This document shows, in pieces, positions 1 through 8,247 of a stretch of DNA of 64,000 nucleotides (position 1 is the stretch's first letter; every line of letters begins with the position of its first letter). The notes under the pieces were generated by a model. It was not told the origin of the DNA and ran no database searches. It was given only the letters and a program-made list of their open reading frames with translations. A program made the position numbers and the translations under genes. Source of the DNA: Candidatus Woesearchaeota archaeon (GTDB lineage: Archaea > Nanobdellota > Nanobdellia > Woesearchaeales > ARS49); NCBI GenBank assembly GCA_019323015.1, contig JAHWHY010000001.1, positions 1 through 64,000 on the forward strand, written 5' to 3'.

Positions 1-1377
1 AGCCTTAAGAATCCTTTTAGTCATCTCTGCCTCTGAACTCTTGAATCTGGAGTGAACAGCAGCAAGCACAATATCCAATTTTTTAAGATATTTGTCAGAA
101 TAATCCAGTGAGCCGTCTTTTAGTATATCCACTTCAGCACCTTTTAGAATCTTGATTCCTTTCAGTTTTTTATTAATCTTGTCAATCTCTGTGATGTATT
201 TTGCAAGTTGTTTTTCAGTCATTCCATGAGCAACATATTCGCTCTTGCTGTGGTCTGTTATGGCGATATATTCATAACCCATCTGCATAGCTGCCCTGGC
301 CATTTGTTCTATTGTATTTGCACCATCACTGTGTTTTGTATGCATCTGAAGATCCCCTTTAATATCCTTGTAACCAATAAGTTTTGGGAGCTTATTTTTC
401 AAGGCAGCCTCTATCTCGCCAAGGTTTTCACGAAGCTCTGGCTCAACATACTGCATTCCAAGCTTTTTGTAGACTTCCGGCTCTGTTCTGCCACAAAGAT
501 ACTTTTTTGTCTTTGAATTGAATATGCCATACTCATTCAGCTTAAGCCCTTTTTTTATGGCAATCTTTCTGCAACGGATATTATGGCTCTTAGAACCTGT
601 AAAATACTGCAGAGCAGCACCAAAACTCTTTTCCTCAACAACCCGAAAATCACAATTAAGCCCTTCTTTTAGCCTAACAGAAGACTTAGTAGAGCCTTTA
701 GCAAGCACAGCTGAAACAGAAGGAAGCTTTGTGAAATAATCCATCACTTTCTTAGGATTAGAGGAAACACCAAGAATATCAAGATCCCGCACAACCTCTT
801 TCCTTCGCCGAGTAGAACCAGCCAAGCTAATATTTTTCACTTCTCTTAATTTTTTCAAGCTAGAGATGACTTCCTGTGCAATAGGCCAAGCCTTGCCAAG
901 AAGCATCTTGCCTGCACTTGACTTGTAAAGATCAATGCCTTTCAAAATATCCTCTTCGCTTTTTTCCCCAAAACGAGGAAGTTTTCTTATCTTTCCAGAC
1001 TTAGCAGCTTTTTCAAGATCCTTGATAGACTTAATTTTAAATTTCTTAGCAAGAAGCAAGGCTTTTTTAGGACCCATCCCAGGAATACCCATAATCTTTT
1101 CAACACCTGCAGGAATACTTTTCTTTAAACGCGCATATTCCTTAATCTTACCTGTCTTGATGAACTCCTCAATCTTTTTAGCAATAGCATCACCAACCCC
1201 AGGAATATCTTTAAGAGCCTTCAGGCCGCCCTTTTTGTATATCTTCTCAACATCTTCAGAACTAGTCTCAACAGACTGAGCAGCACGACGATACGCCCGC
1301 GGCTTCCACTCAACTTCCTGCATCTCAAGAATGTCTGCCATCTCATAAAATATGCTGGCAATCTCGAGATTTTTCAT
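1..1377 (-). CDS. polX: DNA polymerase X / PHP domain protein (3' end cut off)
   Basis: Family X DNA polymerase, presumably for gap filling in base-excision repair, with a C-terminal PHP nuclease domain. I translated the reverse strand from the ATG at 1377; 459 residues are inside the window and the gene runs off the left edge, so roughly the last 110 residues of a typical 570-residue PolX are missing. Visible: helix-hairpin-helix motifs near residues 51-77 (GLKALKDIPGVGDAI) and 92-110 (GIPGMGPKKA), the nucleotidyl-transferase signature GSTRRR (187-192) followed by RDLD (197-200) with the two metal aspartates, and the start of the PHP domain (DLQMHTKHSDG, then ITDHS). It is divergent from the lipoprotein gene at 1465 and shares an AT-rich spacer with it. 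The family call is secure. Confidence 0.93.
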   Translation of the reverse strand, partial: MKNLEIASIFYEMADILEMQEVEWKPRAYRRAAQSVETSSEDVEKIYKKGGLKALKDIPGVGDAIAKKIEEFIKTGKIKEYARLKKSIPAGVEKIMGIPGMGPKKALLLAKKFKIKSIKDLEKAAKSGKIRKLPRFGEKSEEDILKGIDLYKSSAGKMLLGKAWPIAQEVISSLKKLREVKNISLAGSTRRRKEVVRDLDILGVSSNPKKVMDYFTKLPSVSAVLAKGSTKSSVRLKEGLNCDFRVVEEKSFGAALQYFTGSKSHNIRCRKIAIKKGLKLNEYGIFNSKTKKYLCGRTEPEVYKKLGMQYVEPELRENLGEIEAALKNKLPKLIGYKDIKGDLQMHTKHSDGANTIEQMARAAMQMGYEYIAITDHSKSEYVAHGMTEKQLAKYITEIDKINKKLKGIKILKGAEVDILKDGSLDYSDKYLKKLDIVLAAVHSRFKSSEAEMTKRILKA

Positions 1378-1464
1378 TTTTTAATCACCTAATTATGACT
1401 ATAAATACGAGTATAAATACTTTTTGGAAAAATTTAAATATGTGCTCTTATGATTCCTCTTACT

Positions 1465-2439
1465 ATGAAACGGCTGGTATTATTAGCATTATTCTGCACA
1501 TTGATTATGCTAGCTAGCTGCAGCCCAATAGAGCAGCAATGCGAAAAACCATTCATTCTAAAAGATGGTGAGTGCTGCCTAGACATGGATGAAGACGGCT
1601 CTTGCGACACAGAACAAAATGCAACAAAAGAAGAAACAGAACAGACAGAGACAGAGATTGTTGTTGAAGAGACAACGCCAGTAGAGGTGGAAACCAAAAA
1701 AACAGAGACAACAGAAGAACCAGAAGAAGAGCCAATAGAGAAAATAACAGAAGATCTGACAGAGGAAGAGATAGAAGAATTTGAGAAAGAATCTGCAAGC
1801 GTAGATGCATCCTCGCTTCTAGAAAAACTTATGAAAACCTACACAAATGACGTGACAGGCTATAAGTATCTATATCACGATGATTGGTATTTTCTTTATG
1901 AAGATAATATCAAAGTAAAACTTGGAGAATCAGAGCAATACATGAGCCAGGATGTAAACGGCACACATTATGCAATATTCTACGTAGACACAATTTACAT
2001 GAACCTAATAAACAAAACAGCAATAGGATACTGCGAAGGAAACGACCCAAGATTAGGAAACAGAAGATGTGCAGAACTAGAGTTGGAAGATGTACCATAC
2101 AAATTAAGGTACAGTGACTTTTATACCAAAAGACCAGATGAATGGTTATTTGAGGCATACACACTGGAGCCTGAAGTAAAGACAGAGACAGGATATTATT
2201 ATGTAGGCCCAAGAAAAGTCAGAAGATTAGAGTACCAAGATGGACCAACACAGGTAATAATGTACTATGATGAAGAAATCGGGCTTCCAATAAAAGTGCA
2301 AACTTTCATAGACGAGCAGCCAAGCGGATTATGGCTATATGACTTCTTATCAGCAAACACAATCAAAGAAAAGCACGTAAGACACAGAACAGCAGAAGAA
2401 ATATCAAGCAAAGAAGGATTTTACTCTACTGCAAACTAA
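1465..2439 (+). CDS. predicted secreted lipoprotein
   Basis: Unrecognised lipoprotein of 324 residues. The start is taken at the second in-frame ATG (1465), because this gives a clean signal peptide (MKRLVLLALFCTLIMLASC) with the lipobox LASC and lipid-anchor Cys19, and because a TTTAAATA box at 1433-1440 places the transcript start almost on this codon. After the signal come a short cysteine patch (CEKPFILKDGECC), a long Glu/Thr-rich linker (about residues 48-105) and a globular domain rich in Tyr and acidic residues (about 110-320). The linker and lipid anchor suggest an extracytoplasmic domain held away from the membrane. No enzymatic motif is visible. It is convergent with the tiny membrane protein at 2436. 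Confidence 0.75.
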   Translation: MKRLVLLALFCTLIMLASCSPIEQQCEKPFILKDGECCLDMDEDGSCDTEQNATKEETEQTETEIVVEETTPVEVETKKTETTEEPEEEPIEKITEDLTEEEIEEFEKESASVDASSLLEKLMKTYTNDVTGYKYLYHDDWYFLYEDNIKVKLGESEQYMSQDVNGTHYAIFYVDTIYMNLINKTAIGYCEGNDPRLGNRRCAELELEDVPYKLRYSDFYTKRPDEWLFEAYTLEPEVKTETGYYYVGPRKVRRLEYQDGPTQVIMYYDEEIGLPIKVQTFIDEQPSGLWLYDFLSANTIKEKHVRHRTAEEISSKEGFYSTAN

Positions 2440-2597
2440 ATTCTATCACCAAGATAACAAACAGCCATTCCCAACAAAATACAGACTGCCACATACTGAA
2501 TCTTTAACCAAGAAGTGCCAGAACTAGTCAAGACCAGCAATATTCCAAATAATGCAACTCCGATTCCGGCGCAAAGGCCCCAAAAATCATGCTTCAT
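2436..2597 (-). CDS. small two-helix membrane protein
   Basis: Predicted membrane protein of 53 residues beginning MKHDFWGLCAGIG. The ATG at 2597 is preferred over the longer reading frame because AGAGGT lies about 7 nt upstream on the reverse strand. It has two hydrophobic stretches (about residues 7-25 and 33-49) and almost no loop. Its stop overlaps the convergent lipoprotein gene stop by 4 nt. No family recognised; likely real because of the RBS and compact packing, but small. Confidence 0.5.
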   Translation of the reverse strand: MKHDFWGLCAGIGVALFGILLVLTSSGTSWLKIQYVAVCILLGMAVCYLGDRI

Positions 2598-2666
2598 CTT
2601 CACTACCTCTAATATTGCTATGTTTTGATAATTTAAAAAGATGGTGGAAATATTTAAAAACAAGAA

Positions 2667-3500
2667 TCAACTGAATAAAATAGCAGCATAACCCACTGAA
2701 ACAGAATAATCACTTTTAGAGATGTCTGCAGAGGTATAATATTTGAGCAGCTCTGCTTTGGCAGGCTTAATACACTCTAATAAACACGCAATAGGATATC
2801 TGCCACAGATTGTGGCGCCTGTTTTATCAATGTAATCAAGAAAACCTTTTGCATCTAATTTTTTAATTTGCTTTATTGCACCTGCATCAAGCTTATGCAT
2901 TTTTTCTTTTATATCCTCTGTAAAAGGGGCAAAACCATAATCTGCCCCATAATGAGTGAAATCAGAGCTGGCAATAATAACTGCTTTTTTATTTGACTGC
3001 TTAAGTGCTTTTAATATTGCACCTGCAACCTGCTTATAATCCTCTGACACAATAATCGGGACAAACTTGAAATCTTTTAAGATGAACTGCAGAAAAGGAA
3101 TCTGAACCTCAATAGAGTGCTCATTAGCATGCGCCTGCTCATCTTGCAGGATGCCATTCTCAATAAGCAATTTCCCAAAATCCTTATCAACACTTGCAGT
3201 GCCTAACGGGGTGCGCCAGTCCTCTAGGCTAAGGCAGCTGGGAAAACCAGAGTGCGAAAGCCCAAGAATAATGAAAATATCTGGAGAGTGTGATTCTGAG
3301 ATTTCCTTATAGCAATAGGCTGCACAAGGGCCAGAATATACATACCCTGCATGCGGAACAATCACTCCTTTAATTGATTTCTCTCTTTTTTCAGGCAGTT
3401 TTCCAGGCCCAAAATCAGACAAAAAACAATCCTTAATACTCTGCTTAAGACTTTCTGCATTGTCTGGGTAAAAAGCCCCTGAAACCACAGGATTCCTCAT
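2667..3500 (-). CDS. Memo family protein (AmmeMemoRadiSam system protein B)
   Basis: Memo-like protein of 277 residues, related to the class III extradiol dioxygenase fold; in archaea and bacteria this family is often called AmmeMemoRadiSam system protein B. The start is placed at ATG 3500 (MRNPVVSGAFYPD), which matches the family's N-terminus; the 21 codons upstream do not. Diagnostic stretches are VVSGAFYPD, VPHAGYVYSGP, LGLSHSG, a HSIEVQIPFLQ segment and IASSDFTHYG, carrying the conserved histidines. The AMMECR1 and radical-SAM partners that often accompany it are not adjacent here. The biochemical role of the family is unsettled. Confidence 0.88.
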   Translation of the reverse strand: MRNPVVSGAFYPDNAESLKQSIKDCFLSDFGPGKLPEKREKSIKGVIVPHAGYVYSGPCAAYCYKEISESHSPDIFIILGLSHSGFPSCLSLEDWRTPLGTASVDKDFGKLLIENGILQDEQAHANEHSIEVQIPFLQFILKDFKFVPIIVSEDYKQVAGAILKALKQSNKKAVIIASSDFTHYGADYGFAPFTEDIKEKMHKLDAGAIKQIKKLDAKGFLDYIDKTGATICGRYPIACLLECIKPAKAELLKYYTSADISKSDYSVSVGYAAILFS

Positions 3501-3696
3501 AATTAAGTTGTTTACTGCAGCATATATAAACCTTTTCAAGGTTAAAAAAAGGCAATAGTGCACTACATTTGAACATTAAATCGCCTGTTTCTCAGATTTA
3601 TCAAAATTTGAATAGTAATTGAAGACTTCGCAAGGCACTATTGCCTGCATTCTCAAGAGTAAAGTATTTAAATAGAGTCTGTTTTTAAAGAAAAAT

Positions 3697-4206
3697 ATGG
3701 GGAGCCAAAAAGAATTTGACAAGGATTTATCTGAATATCTTTCAGGCAGAAAAAGAAAAAAAATAGATGTCCTTGGAATGATAAAAGGAATAATGCCAAA
3801 ACCAACTCCCCCGCCTGTAAAAATGCCTCCAGAAATACAAACATACGGAGAACCAGAAGAGAAAAAACCAGAACCTGCAAAAGTAGAGGAACCTAAAGTA
3901 GAAACTTTAGAGGAAGAGGTTGTTGGTGAGAAAAAATCCATTTGGCAGAGCCTAGTAGACCGGTTTAAGTTCAAGCCATACAAAAAAGAAGCAGAACAAA
4001 AAGACAAAATGATTGAAGAAGAGGAAGAAGGCAGGATAAAAGAGATGGTTGCAAAAGAACTAATGCAAAAAGACATGAGAGACATGGCAAAAATCACACT
4101 CTATGTCATAAAACAACTGCCTCCAGAGAGACTGAAAGAGTTCAAGCAAAGCACAGACTGGACAGACCTAAAAGAACTTCTAAAGAAATACAAATTTATC
4201 AAATAA
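3697..4206 (+). CDS. hypothetical charged protein
   Basis: Unrecognised soluble protein of 169 residues with no signal peptide or membrane segment. It has a basic N-terminus (SGRKRKKIDVLG), a proline-rich stretch (KPTPPPVKMPPE, about 34-45), a Glu/Lys-rich linker, then a helical C-terminal half (about 110-169) ending KEFKQSTDWTDLKELLKKY. A TTTAAATA box at 3667-3674, just over 25 nt from the ATG, suggests a leaderless transcript. The 3' end overlaps the convergent LEA-like gene by 8 nt. The layout (disordered N-terminus, compact helical C-terminus) suggests an adaptor, but that is a guess. Confidence 0.6.
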   Translation: MGSQKEFDKDLSEYLSGRKRKKIDVLGMIKGIMPKPTPPPVKMPPEIQTYGEPEEKKPEPAKVEEPKVETLEEEVVGEKKSIWQSLVDRFKFKPYKKEAEQKDKMIEEEEEGRIKEMVAKELMQKDMRDMAKITLYVIKQLPPERLKEFKQSTDWTDLKELLKKYKFIK

Positions 4207-4801
4207 GCTTAGGAAGATACCCTGCAACATGTTCTGCAATAGCGCCAACAGTCTCACCGTATCTTTCTTCTATTTTCTCAACAACGCTCTTTTTCTGAGA
4301 CGCGATATACTCATCTGCGTATCTCTTGAAATACTCTCTTATATCCACTTTATAGACAAAAGGAAGCTTGATTTCATCTGTAACAAAAACATTGCCTGTA
4401 AGAACTATGTTTGCAGGCTCTTTGCTTGTGGCAAGCTGCAGAACCAATGAAAGAGCAGGAGCCCAGCTAATGTTCTGCTGAAAAGGAATTCTCGTGACCT
4501 GCTTGGCAGGCAGTTTCTCTCCTTGCAAGAATCCAGAAGCAAGCTTCTGGTCTGTAGGCTCAAAAACAACACTTAAGTCAATCCTGTTAATCTTTACTGA
4601 GATAAGATTAGGATTATACACATCAATAAAACCTACAAAAGAGAAACCTTTCAAGCTAAAATCTGTGAATTGTGAAATCTTTACATCTGTCACCTTGAGC
4701 TGAGTAAATGCATAGAAATAATAAGCAGCATAGCCGCCAATTGCAATCAAGAGAATTAAAAGTATAACAACAGGAACAATCCACCTCTTTTGCTTTTTCA
4801 T
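4199..4801 (-). CDS. LEA14/WHy-type membrane-anchored protein
   Basis: Protein of 200 residues with an N-terminal basic segment and one transmembrane helix (about residues 8-32, WIVPVVILLILLIAIGGYAA), followed by a beta-rich extracytoplasmic domain. The pattern VTDVKISQFTDFSLKGFSF ... VDVYNPNLISVKINRIDLSV is typical of the late-embryogenesis-abundant type 2 / WHy domain (immunoglobulin-like beta sandwich), where the NPN motif is the hallmark. In archaea such proteins are common, membrane-anchored and of unproven function, possibly stress-related. It is convergent with the gene at 3697. Confidence 0.8.
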   Translation of the reverse strand: MKKQKRWIVPVVILLILLIAIGGYAAYYFYAFTQLKVTDVKISQFTDFSLKGFSFVGFIDVYNPNLISVKINRIDLSVVFEPTDQKLASGFLQGEKLPAKQVTRIPFQQNISWAPALSLVLQLATSKEPANIVLTGNVFVTDEIKLPFVYKVDIREYFKRYADEYIASQKKSVVEKIEERYGETVGAIAEHVAGYLPKLI

Positions 4802-4833
4802 ACAGGCTTTTTGTATATTCCAGTATTTAAATG

Positions 4834-5379
4834 TTAAGGTGAAATAGAGCGAAGAAGCCCGAATTTAGAGCCAGGATATCTTTTTTCCAGACTGTCAAGC
4901 ATCTTGCCAAGCTTTGATTTTGTTTTTTGTCTGCCTTTTATTTTCTTTATTTTAGCAAAATATGAAATCTCTTCATGGGAAATATTTATTAAAAGCTTTA
5001 TGTGCTTTGTTTTAGGCACTTTTTTAGCATTAAACAAGGCATCCAGATACTGCTCGATTTCATCATCCAGGTTCCAGGGAATAAGCACTTTATTATATCC
5101 TTTTGAGAGCTTGTCAGCTGATTTTATTGTGCCTTTTTTAAAGTCAATATTAAATGGTTGATTCTGGAATATTGCTTTAATCAAGTAAATTCCTACTTTT
5201 GATTGTAGAGTGCCATCGTCTATATACAGAATTTTGTCTGCAGGCTTAAGCCATTTATTGTCCCTAAGACTCTTTCTAACCCTTTTTTCAATGACTTCTG
5301 CAAAACAGGAAGGACAGAGACTGCCGCCTAAATGCTTAAGGTCTATTTTAGCTGTTCTAGAGCATTTAATACACGCCAT
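4834..5379 (-). CDS. degenerate Ncs6/TtuA (Ctu2-like) protein
   Basis: Protein of 181 residues that follows the tRNA 2-thiolation family Ncs6/TtuA but has lost the catalytic signature. The N-terminus has a zinc site of the family type (C3, C6, C22, C25) and then EKRVRKSLRDNKWLKPADKI, which aligns with the Ncs6 segment leading into the ATP-pyrophosphatase loop. Where Ncs6 has SGGKDS this protein has DDGTLQS (residues 54-60), so PP-loop ATP binding is unlikely. The C-terminal part (IKGRQKTKSK ... LEKRYPGSKFGLL) again resembles the family. Shorter than Ncs6 (about 300). By analogy with eukaryotic Ctu2/Ncs2, the inactive partner of Ctu1/Ncs6, it may be a non-catalytic subunit; that is inference. 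Confidence 0.6.
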   Translation of the reverse strand: MACIKCSRTAKIDLKHLGGSLCPSCFAEVIEKRVRKSLRDNKWLKPADKILYIDDGTLQSKVGIYLIKAIFQNQPFNIDFKKGTIKSADKLSKGYNKVLIPWNLDDEIEQYLDALFNAKKVPKTKHIKLLINISHEEISYFAKIKKIKGRQKTKSKLGKMLDSLEKRYPGSKFGLLRSISP

Positions 5380-5479
5380 ATAGGCTTGAAAAGAGGCTTC
5401 CTTTATAAATATGTTTTATGACTACTCTAAAGTGCTCCTAAACCGAAAGCTTTATATACTATAAGTACTATATAAGAGT

Positions 5480-5626
5480 AGTAACAGCTGGGTTAAAGGG
5501 AGGTTTTCGCGCTTAAAACTTATTATCAATTTACAATCACCTCTTTTTCCCGAGCAGATCTCTTCGGAGATCTGCAAGGGTTTTATAATCAACCCAGAAT
5601 CAAGAAAGCCTGCAAAAACAGGCAAT
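5480..5626 (+). ncRNA. candidate structured RNA beside the Lon-like gene
   Basis: The non-coding stretch 5380-5636 has a TATA-like box (CTTTATATACT, 5450-5460) and, from the expected start about 25 nt later, can fold into a branched structure: a closing helix CTGGGTT (5488-5494) with AACCCAG (5591-5597), a small hairpin AGGTTTT/AAAACTT (about 5502-5522), a strong hairpin at 5554-5575 (9 bp, UUCG loop, extended by CCC/GGG) and a hairpin GCCTG/CAGGC at 5608-5623. No open reading frame fits. It could equally be a DNA-level repeat; expression is unproven. Confidence 0.3.
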
Positions 5627-5689
5627 TAAAACATAATCACCTCTTTTTCCCTCGCAAACGTTTCTTCGGAGACGTTTGCAGGGTTTTAT
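5535..5689. repeat. duplicated UUCG hairpin unit, 100-bp spacing
   Basis: A 17-nt sequence (AATCACCTCTTTTTCCC) occurs at 5535-5551 and exactly 100 bp later at 5635-5651. Each copy is followed by a perfect hairpin closed by a C(UUCG)G tetraloop and then AGGGTTTTAT. The stems differ: GCAGATCT (hairpin 5554-5575) versus GCAAACGTTT (hairpin 5654-5679), with pairing maintained in both. The second copy covers the last codons and the stop of the Lon-like gene on the opposite strand. Confidence 0.75.
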
Positions 5690-7499
5690 GCTCCTTTTTT
5701 GTGGACCACATCAATAGAATTCCTGCAAATAAGCCAAGAAAAAAAATCAAAAGCATTTTCCTATCCACTCTTTTAATGATATCCTGAACAGTTCGTTTCT
5801 TAGGAAAATATATATCTAAATTAGCAAACTCAAGAGCATATCCTGTGAACAACAAAGCAGAAAACTTATCTTTTTCTTTAAGAGAATTTGCATATTCATA
5901 ATAAGAATAACTGATAATTGGAAAAATCCCTTTTTGCTCTGCCTTAATCAGGCTTTTTCTAACAATATCCAGCTTAAGGTCAATTAATTCATCCAGTTCT
6001 TTATCTTCCACACCAATAACAGCCAGAACAACATCAATCTCTGACTTTAATTTAATAGCTTGATACAAGCAATCAACATATTTTCCATTATCCAAGTCTT
6101 CATAAGCCTTGTCCATCTCCTTGCGAGAGACAAGTTTCATGTTTGGAAGAATTGACCGAATATAGTTATAACGTTCCTCTGCTTCATTAATCTTGCTCTT
6201 GCACGTGCTCTTTAAATGCGTTTTATCTAACTCAAACTCATTCTCATCACCATTAAAGAACTTGCTCCAGGTCTTAGCAGAATGTAATCTTTCTTCTGCA
6301 TATGCCATCATGTCGTTGGACTTATTTAGCTTCTCAGATTCCAATGCATCTGTGACTGCATCGCGCGCTTCCTGAAGACGCTCTTTAACAGCCATCATTG
6401 TCTGAAGAGCAGTGATTGTATTCATCTTTGTACTGTTTATTTTCTTATCAAATTCATCTATGCTTTCTTCCAGAACTTTGGCCTGATTTTCAATATCCTC
6501 TTTTGATAAATTAGATAATTTGAAGATATCCTGCTTTAAGCTAACACTAGACCTAAAACAATAAGAAGCAGCACTATAGTATTCTCCTAAATCAAAAGAC
6601 TCCTTGCTTTTTTCAGAGTAATTCAGTGCTTTGATCTCTTTTTCAGAAGTATTTTTATCAAGTTCTTCACGCAGGGACTTTAATTGCTTTGTTATGTTTT
6701 GATTTCTTGAGCACAGATCAATAGCAACAGCCTTCATCGTAGCTTTGTATGCAGGATCAATAACAAACTCACCAACAGGCTCCTTAATCTTGTAACCAGT
6801 AAATATCTCAAGTGCTTCTGCCAAGGTTGCAACTTCAGTGACGTTAATAGAAAGATTTTTCCCATACTCAACAAGATCTAATTTATTTGACTGATTAAGC
6901 TCAAAAGATTCATTTGTTTTATTTTTTTCAGGCTCTTTTTTAATATCAACAACCTCAACTTCGTCCTCTGCATACATTCTTGTTCCTTTAGGAATCAATA
7001 CATGAGTTATCCCGTTTTCAGAAGCTGCCTTGATCTTGCCTTTAAGCCCACCAACAGCGCCAATAGTGCCTCCTGAATTAATTGTTCCTGTAACAGCAGT
7101 ATCTTTTTTCATCTCCTGCTCAAGAAGCAAGGAAGCAGCCAATACAGCTGCAGAAGCACCTGCGCTAGGGCCCCCGACCACACCAGGAAGCGCCTTAATT
7201 GTATAGAAAAAATCATAGTCAGAGCAATCAACGTCAATCTGATCACAGGCAATCTGCTGGGCAAAACGCATGCTAACCTGCGTAGTAACCTGAGTAAGAG
7301 GAAAAGTCTCTAGAAAAACCCTGTTTTTTCCTGGCTGAATATCCAGATCCAGTGTTGCAGAAGCACCATACTGTTTTCCTTCTTTACTCATCAAAGCAAG
7401 CAATTTTGTGCTGCCGTGCATTTCAGAAGCAGAGTATACTACAGGAGCTAATGCTATCAACAGCAGTACTGCGAATAAGACCATATTCTTTTTCATCAT
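5637..7499 (-). CDS. secreted, membrane-anchored Lon-type (S16) protease
   Basis: Protein of 620 residues with a signal peptide (residues 1-24), an S16 peptidase domain (about 45-250), a long helical/coiled region (about 265-560) and a C-terminal transmembrane helix (about 583-603) followed by a basic tail. The catalytic Ser-Lys dyad of Lon is present: Ser112 in GGPSAGAS and Lys155 in GGLKGKIKAAS, spaced 43 residues as in Lon. There is no AAA+ ATPase domain, so this is not LonB; it resembles archaeal stand-alone Lon-like domains and presumably works outside the membrane without ATP. The helical region may recognise substrate or oligomerise. Its 3' end lies in one copy of the UUCG hairpin repeat. 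Confidence 0.85.
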   Translation of the reverse strand: MMKKNMVLFAVLLLIALAPVVYSASEMHGSTKLLALMSKEGKQYGASATLDLDIQPGKNRVFLETFPLTQVTTQVSMRFAQQIACDQIDVDCSDYDFFYTIKALPGVVGGPSAGASAAVLAASLLLEQEMKKDTAVTGTINSGGTIGAVGGLKGKIKAASENGITHVLIPKGTRMYAEDEVEVVDIKKEPEKNKTNESFELNQSNKLDLVEYGKNLSINVTEVATLAEALEIFTGYKIKEPVGEFVIDPAYKATMKAVAIDLCSRNQNITKQLKSLREELDKNTSEKEIKALNYSEKSKESFDLGEYYSAASYCFRSSVSLKQDIFKLSNLSKEDIENQAKVLEESIDEFDKKINSTKMNTITALQTMMAVKERLQEARDAVTDALESEKLNKSNDMMAYAEERLHSAKTWSKFFNGDENEFELDKTHLKSTCKSKINEAEERYNYIRSILPNMKLVSRKEMDKAYEDLDNGKYVDCLYQAIKLKSEIDVVLAVIGVEDKELDELIDLKLDIVRKSLIKAEQKGIFPIISYSYYEYANSLKEKDKFSALLFTGYALEFANLDIYFPKKRTVQDIIKRVDRKMLLIFFLGLFAGILLMWSTKKEHKTLQTSPKKRLRGKKR

Positions 7500-7530
7500 A
7501 GAAGCTAGACAGAAGAATAGTATATATATT

Positions 7531-8247
7531 TTATGATTTTTGCTTTAGCCAGTTCCTTACAAAAGCAAGCTCTTTTTTCATCAATTCAGGATCAGAACCC
7601 CAGTTAGATTCAATAACAATCGGGCAATCAAGCTTTTTAATAGGTTCGCAGCTTTCAAGGTATTCTTTAGGAGCCTTATGAAATAATTTATGGCCTGCTG
7701 CATTAGGTATTTCTCCCCCACCAAGATGAACAGCATAAATCTTGTTCTTTAATTTCTTGACATATTCATTGATTTCATCAGATTCATAAGCATGATTCAC
7801 ATCAAGAACCATCTTAAAACGCCTGTTTTTCTTGAGAAACTCCTGCATATCCTTAACAATATAGCCGTGAATTGAACCGCCATTCTCAATGACAATATTC
7901 CATCTTGTGCCTTTGAACAGTGTGTGATCCTTTATCCAATGCATATGCAGAATAGCATAATCTGCTTTTAGCAAACGATATAAGCAATAACATTTTTTAA
8001 TTACATCCCTTGTCTTGTCATTTCTCTGATATTTTATTCTAGGAAGGTGCATGCCGACAAACTTGAACTTCTGAAGCAGGTTTCTCACTTCATTGCTGAA
8101 AAAGCCTTCCAGAAGCTTGGGATCTGAAAAAGTAATCTCTACACCATCAACATTAAGCTGTCTAATCTTTTTTATTGCTTCAACATTATCCAAAGGGTTT
8201 TTACCATCCCAGAAATTGCCAGTAGATATTAAAATAGGGTTTTTCAT
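7531..8247 (-). CDS. sugar phosphate isomerase/epimerase-like TIM barrel protein
   Basis: Protein of 238 residues resembling the xylose isomerase-like / AP endonuclease 2 superfamily. Supporting stretches: an N-terminal strand ILISTGNF, LNVDGVEITFSD, VGMHLPRIKY (metal-ligand histidine position), YAILHMHWI, NIVIENGGS (Glu), KMVLDVNHAYES (Asp/His), YAVHLGGGE and PIVIESNWG (Glu). The spacing of His, Glu, Asp/His and Glu along the barrel suits a divalent-metal enzyme. Substrate cannot be told: sugar epimerase/isomerase or a repair endonuclease. The ATG at 8247 directly abuts the topA stop at 8248, so the two are co-transcribed with topA first. Confidence 0.75.
   Translation of the reverse strand: MKNPILISTGNFWDGKNPLDNVEAIKKIRQLNVDGVEITFSDPKLLEGFFSNEVRNLLQKFKFVGMHLPRIKYQRNDKTRDVIKKCYCLYRLLKADYAILHMHWIKDHTLFKGTRWNIVIENGGSIHGYIVKDMQEFLKKNRRFKMVLDVNHAYESDEINEYVKKLKNKIYAVHLGGGEIPNAAGHKLFHKAPKEYLESCEPIKKLDCPIVIESNWGSDPELMKKELAFVRNWLKQKS

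Noticed and set aside
5637..7499. LonB ATP-dependent protease
   Set aside because: The S16 dyad is clear but no Walker A/B or AAA+ region exists; the remainder is helical and membrane-anchored.
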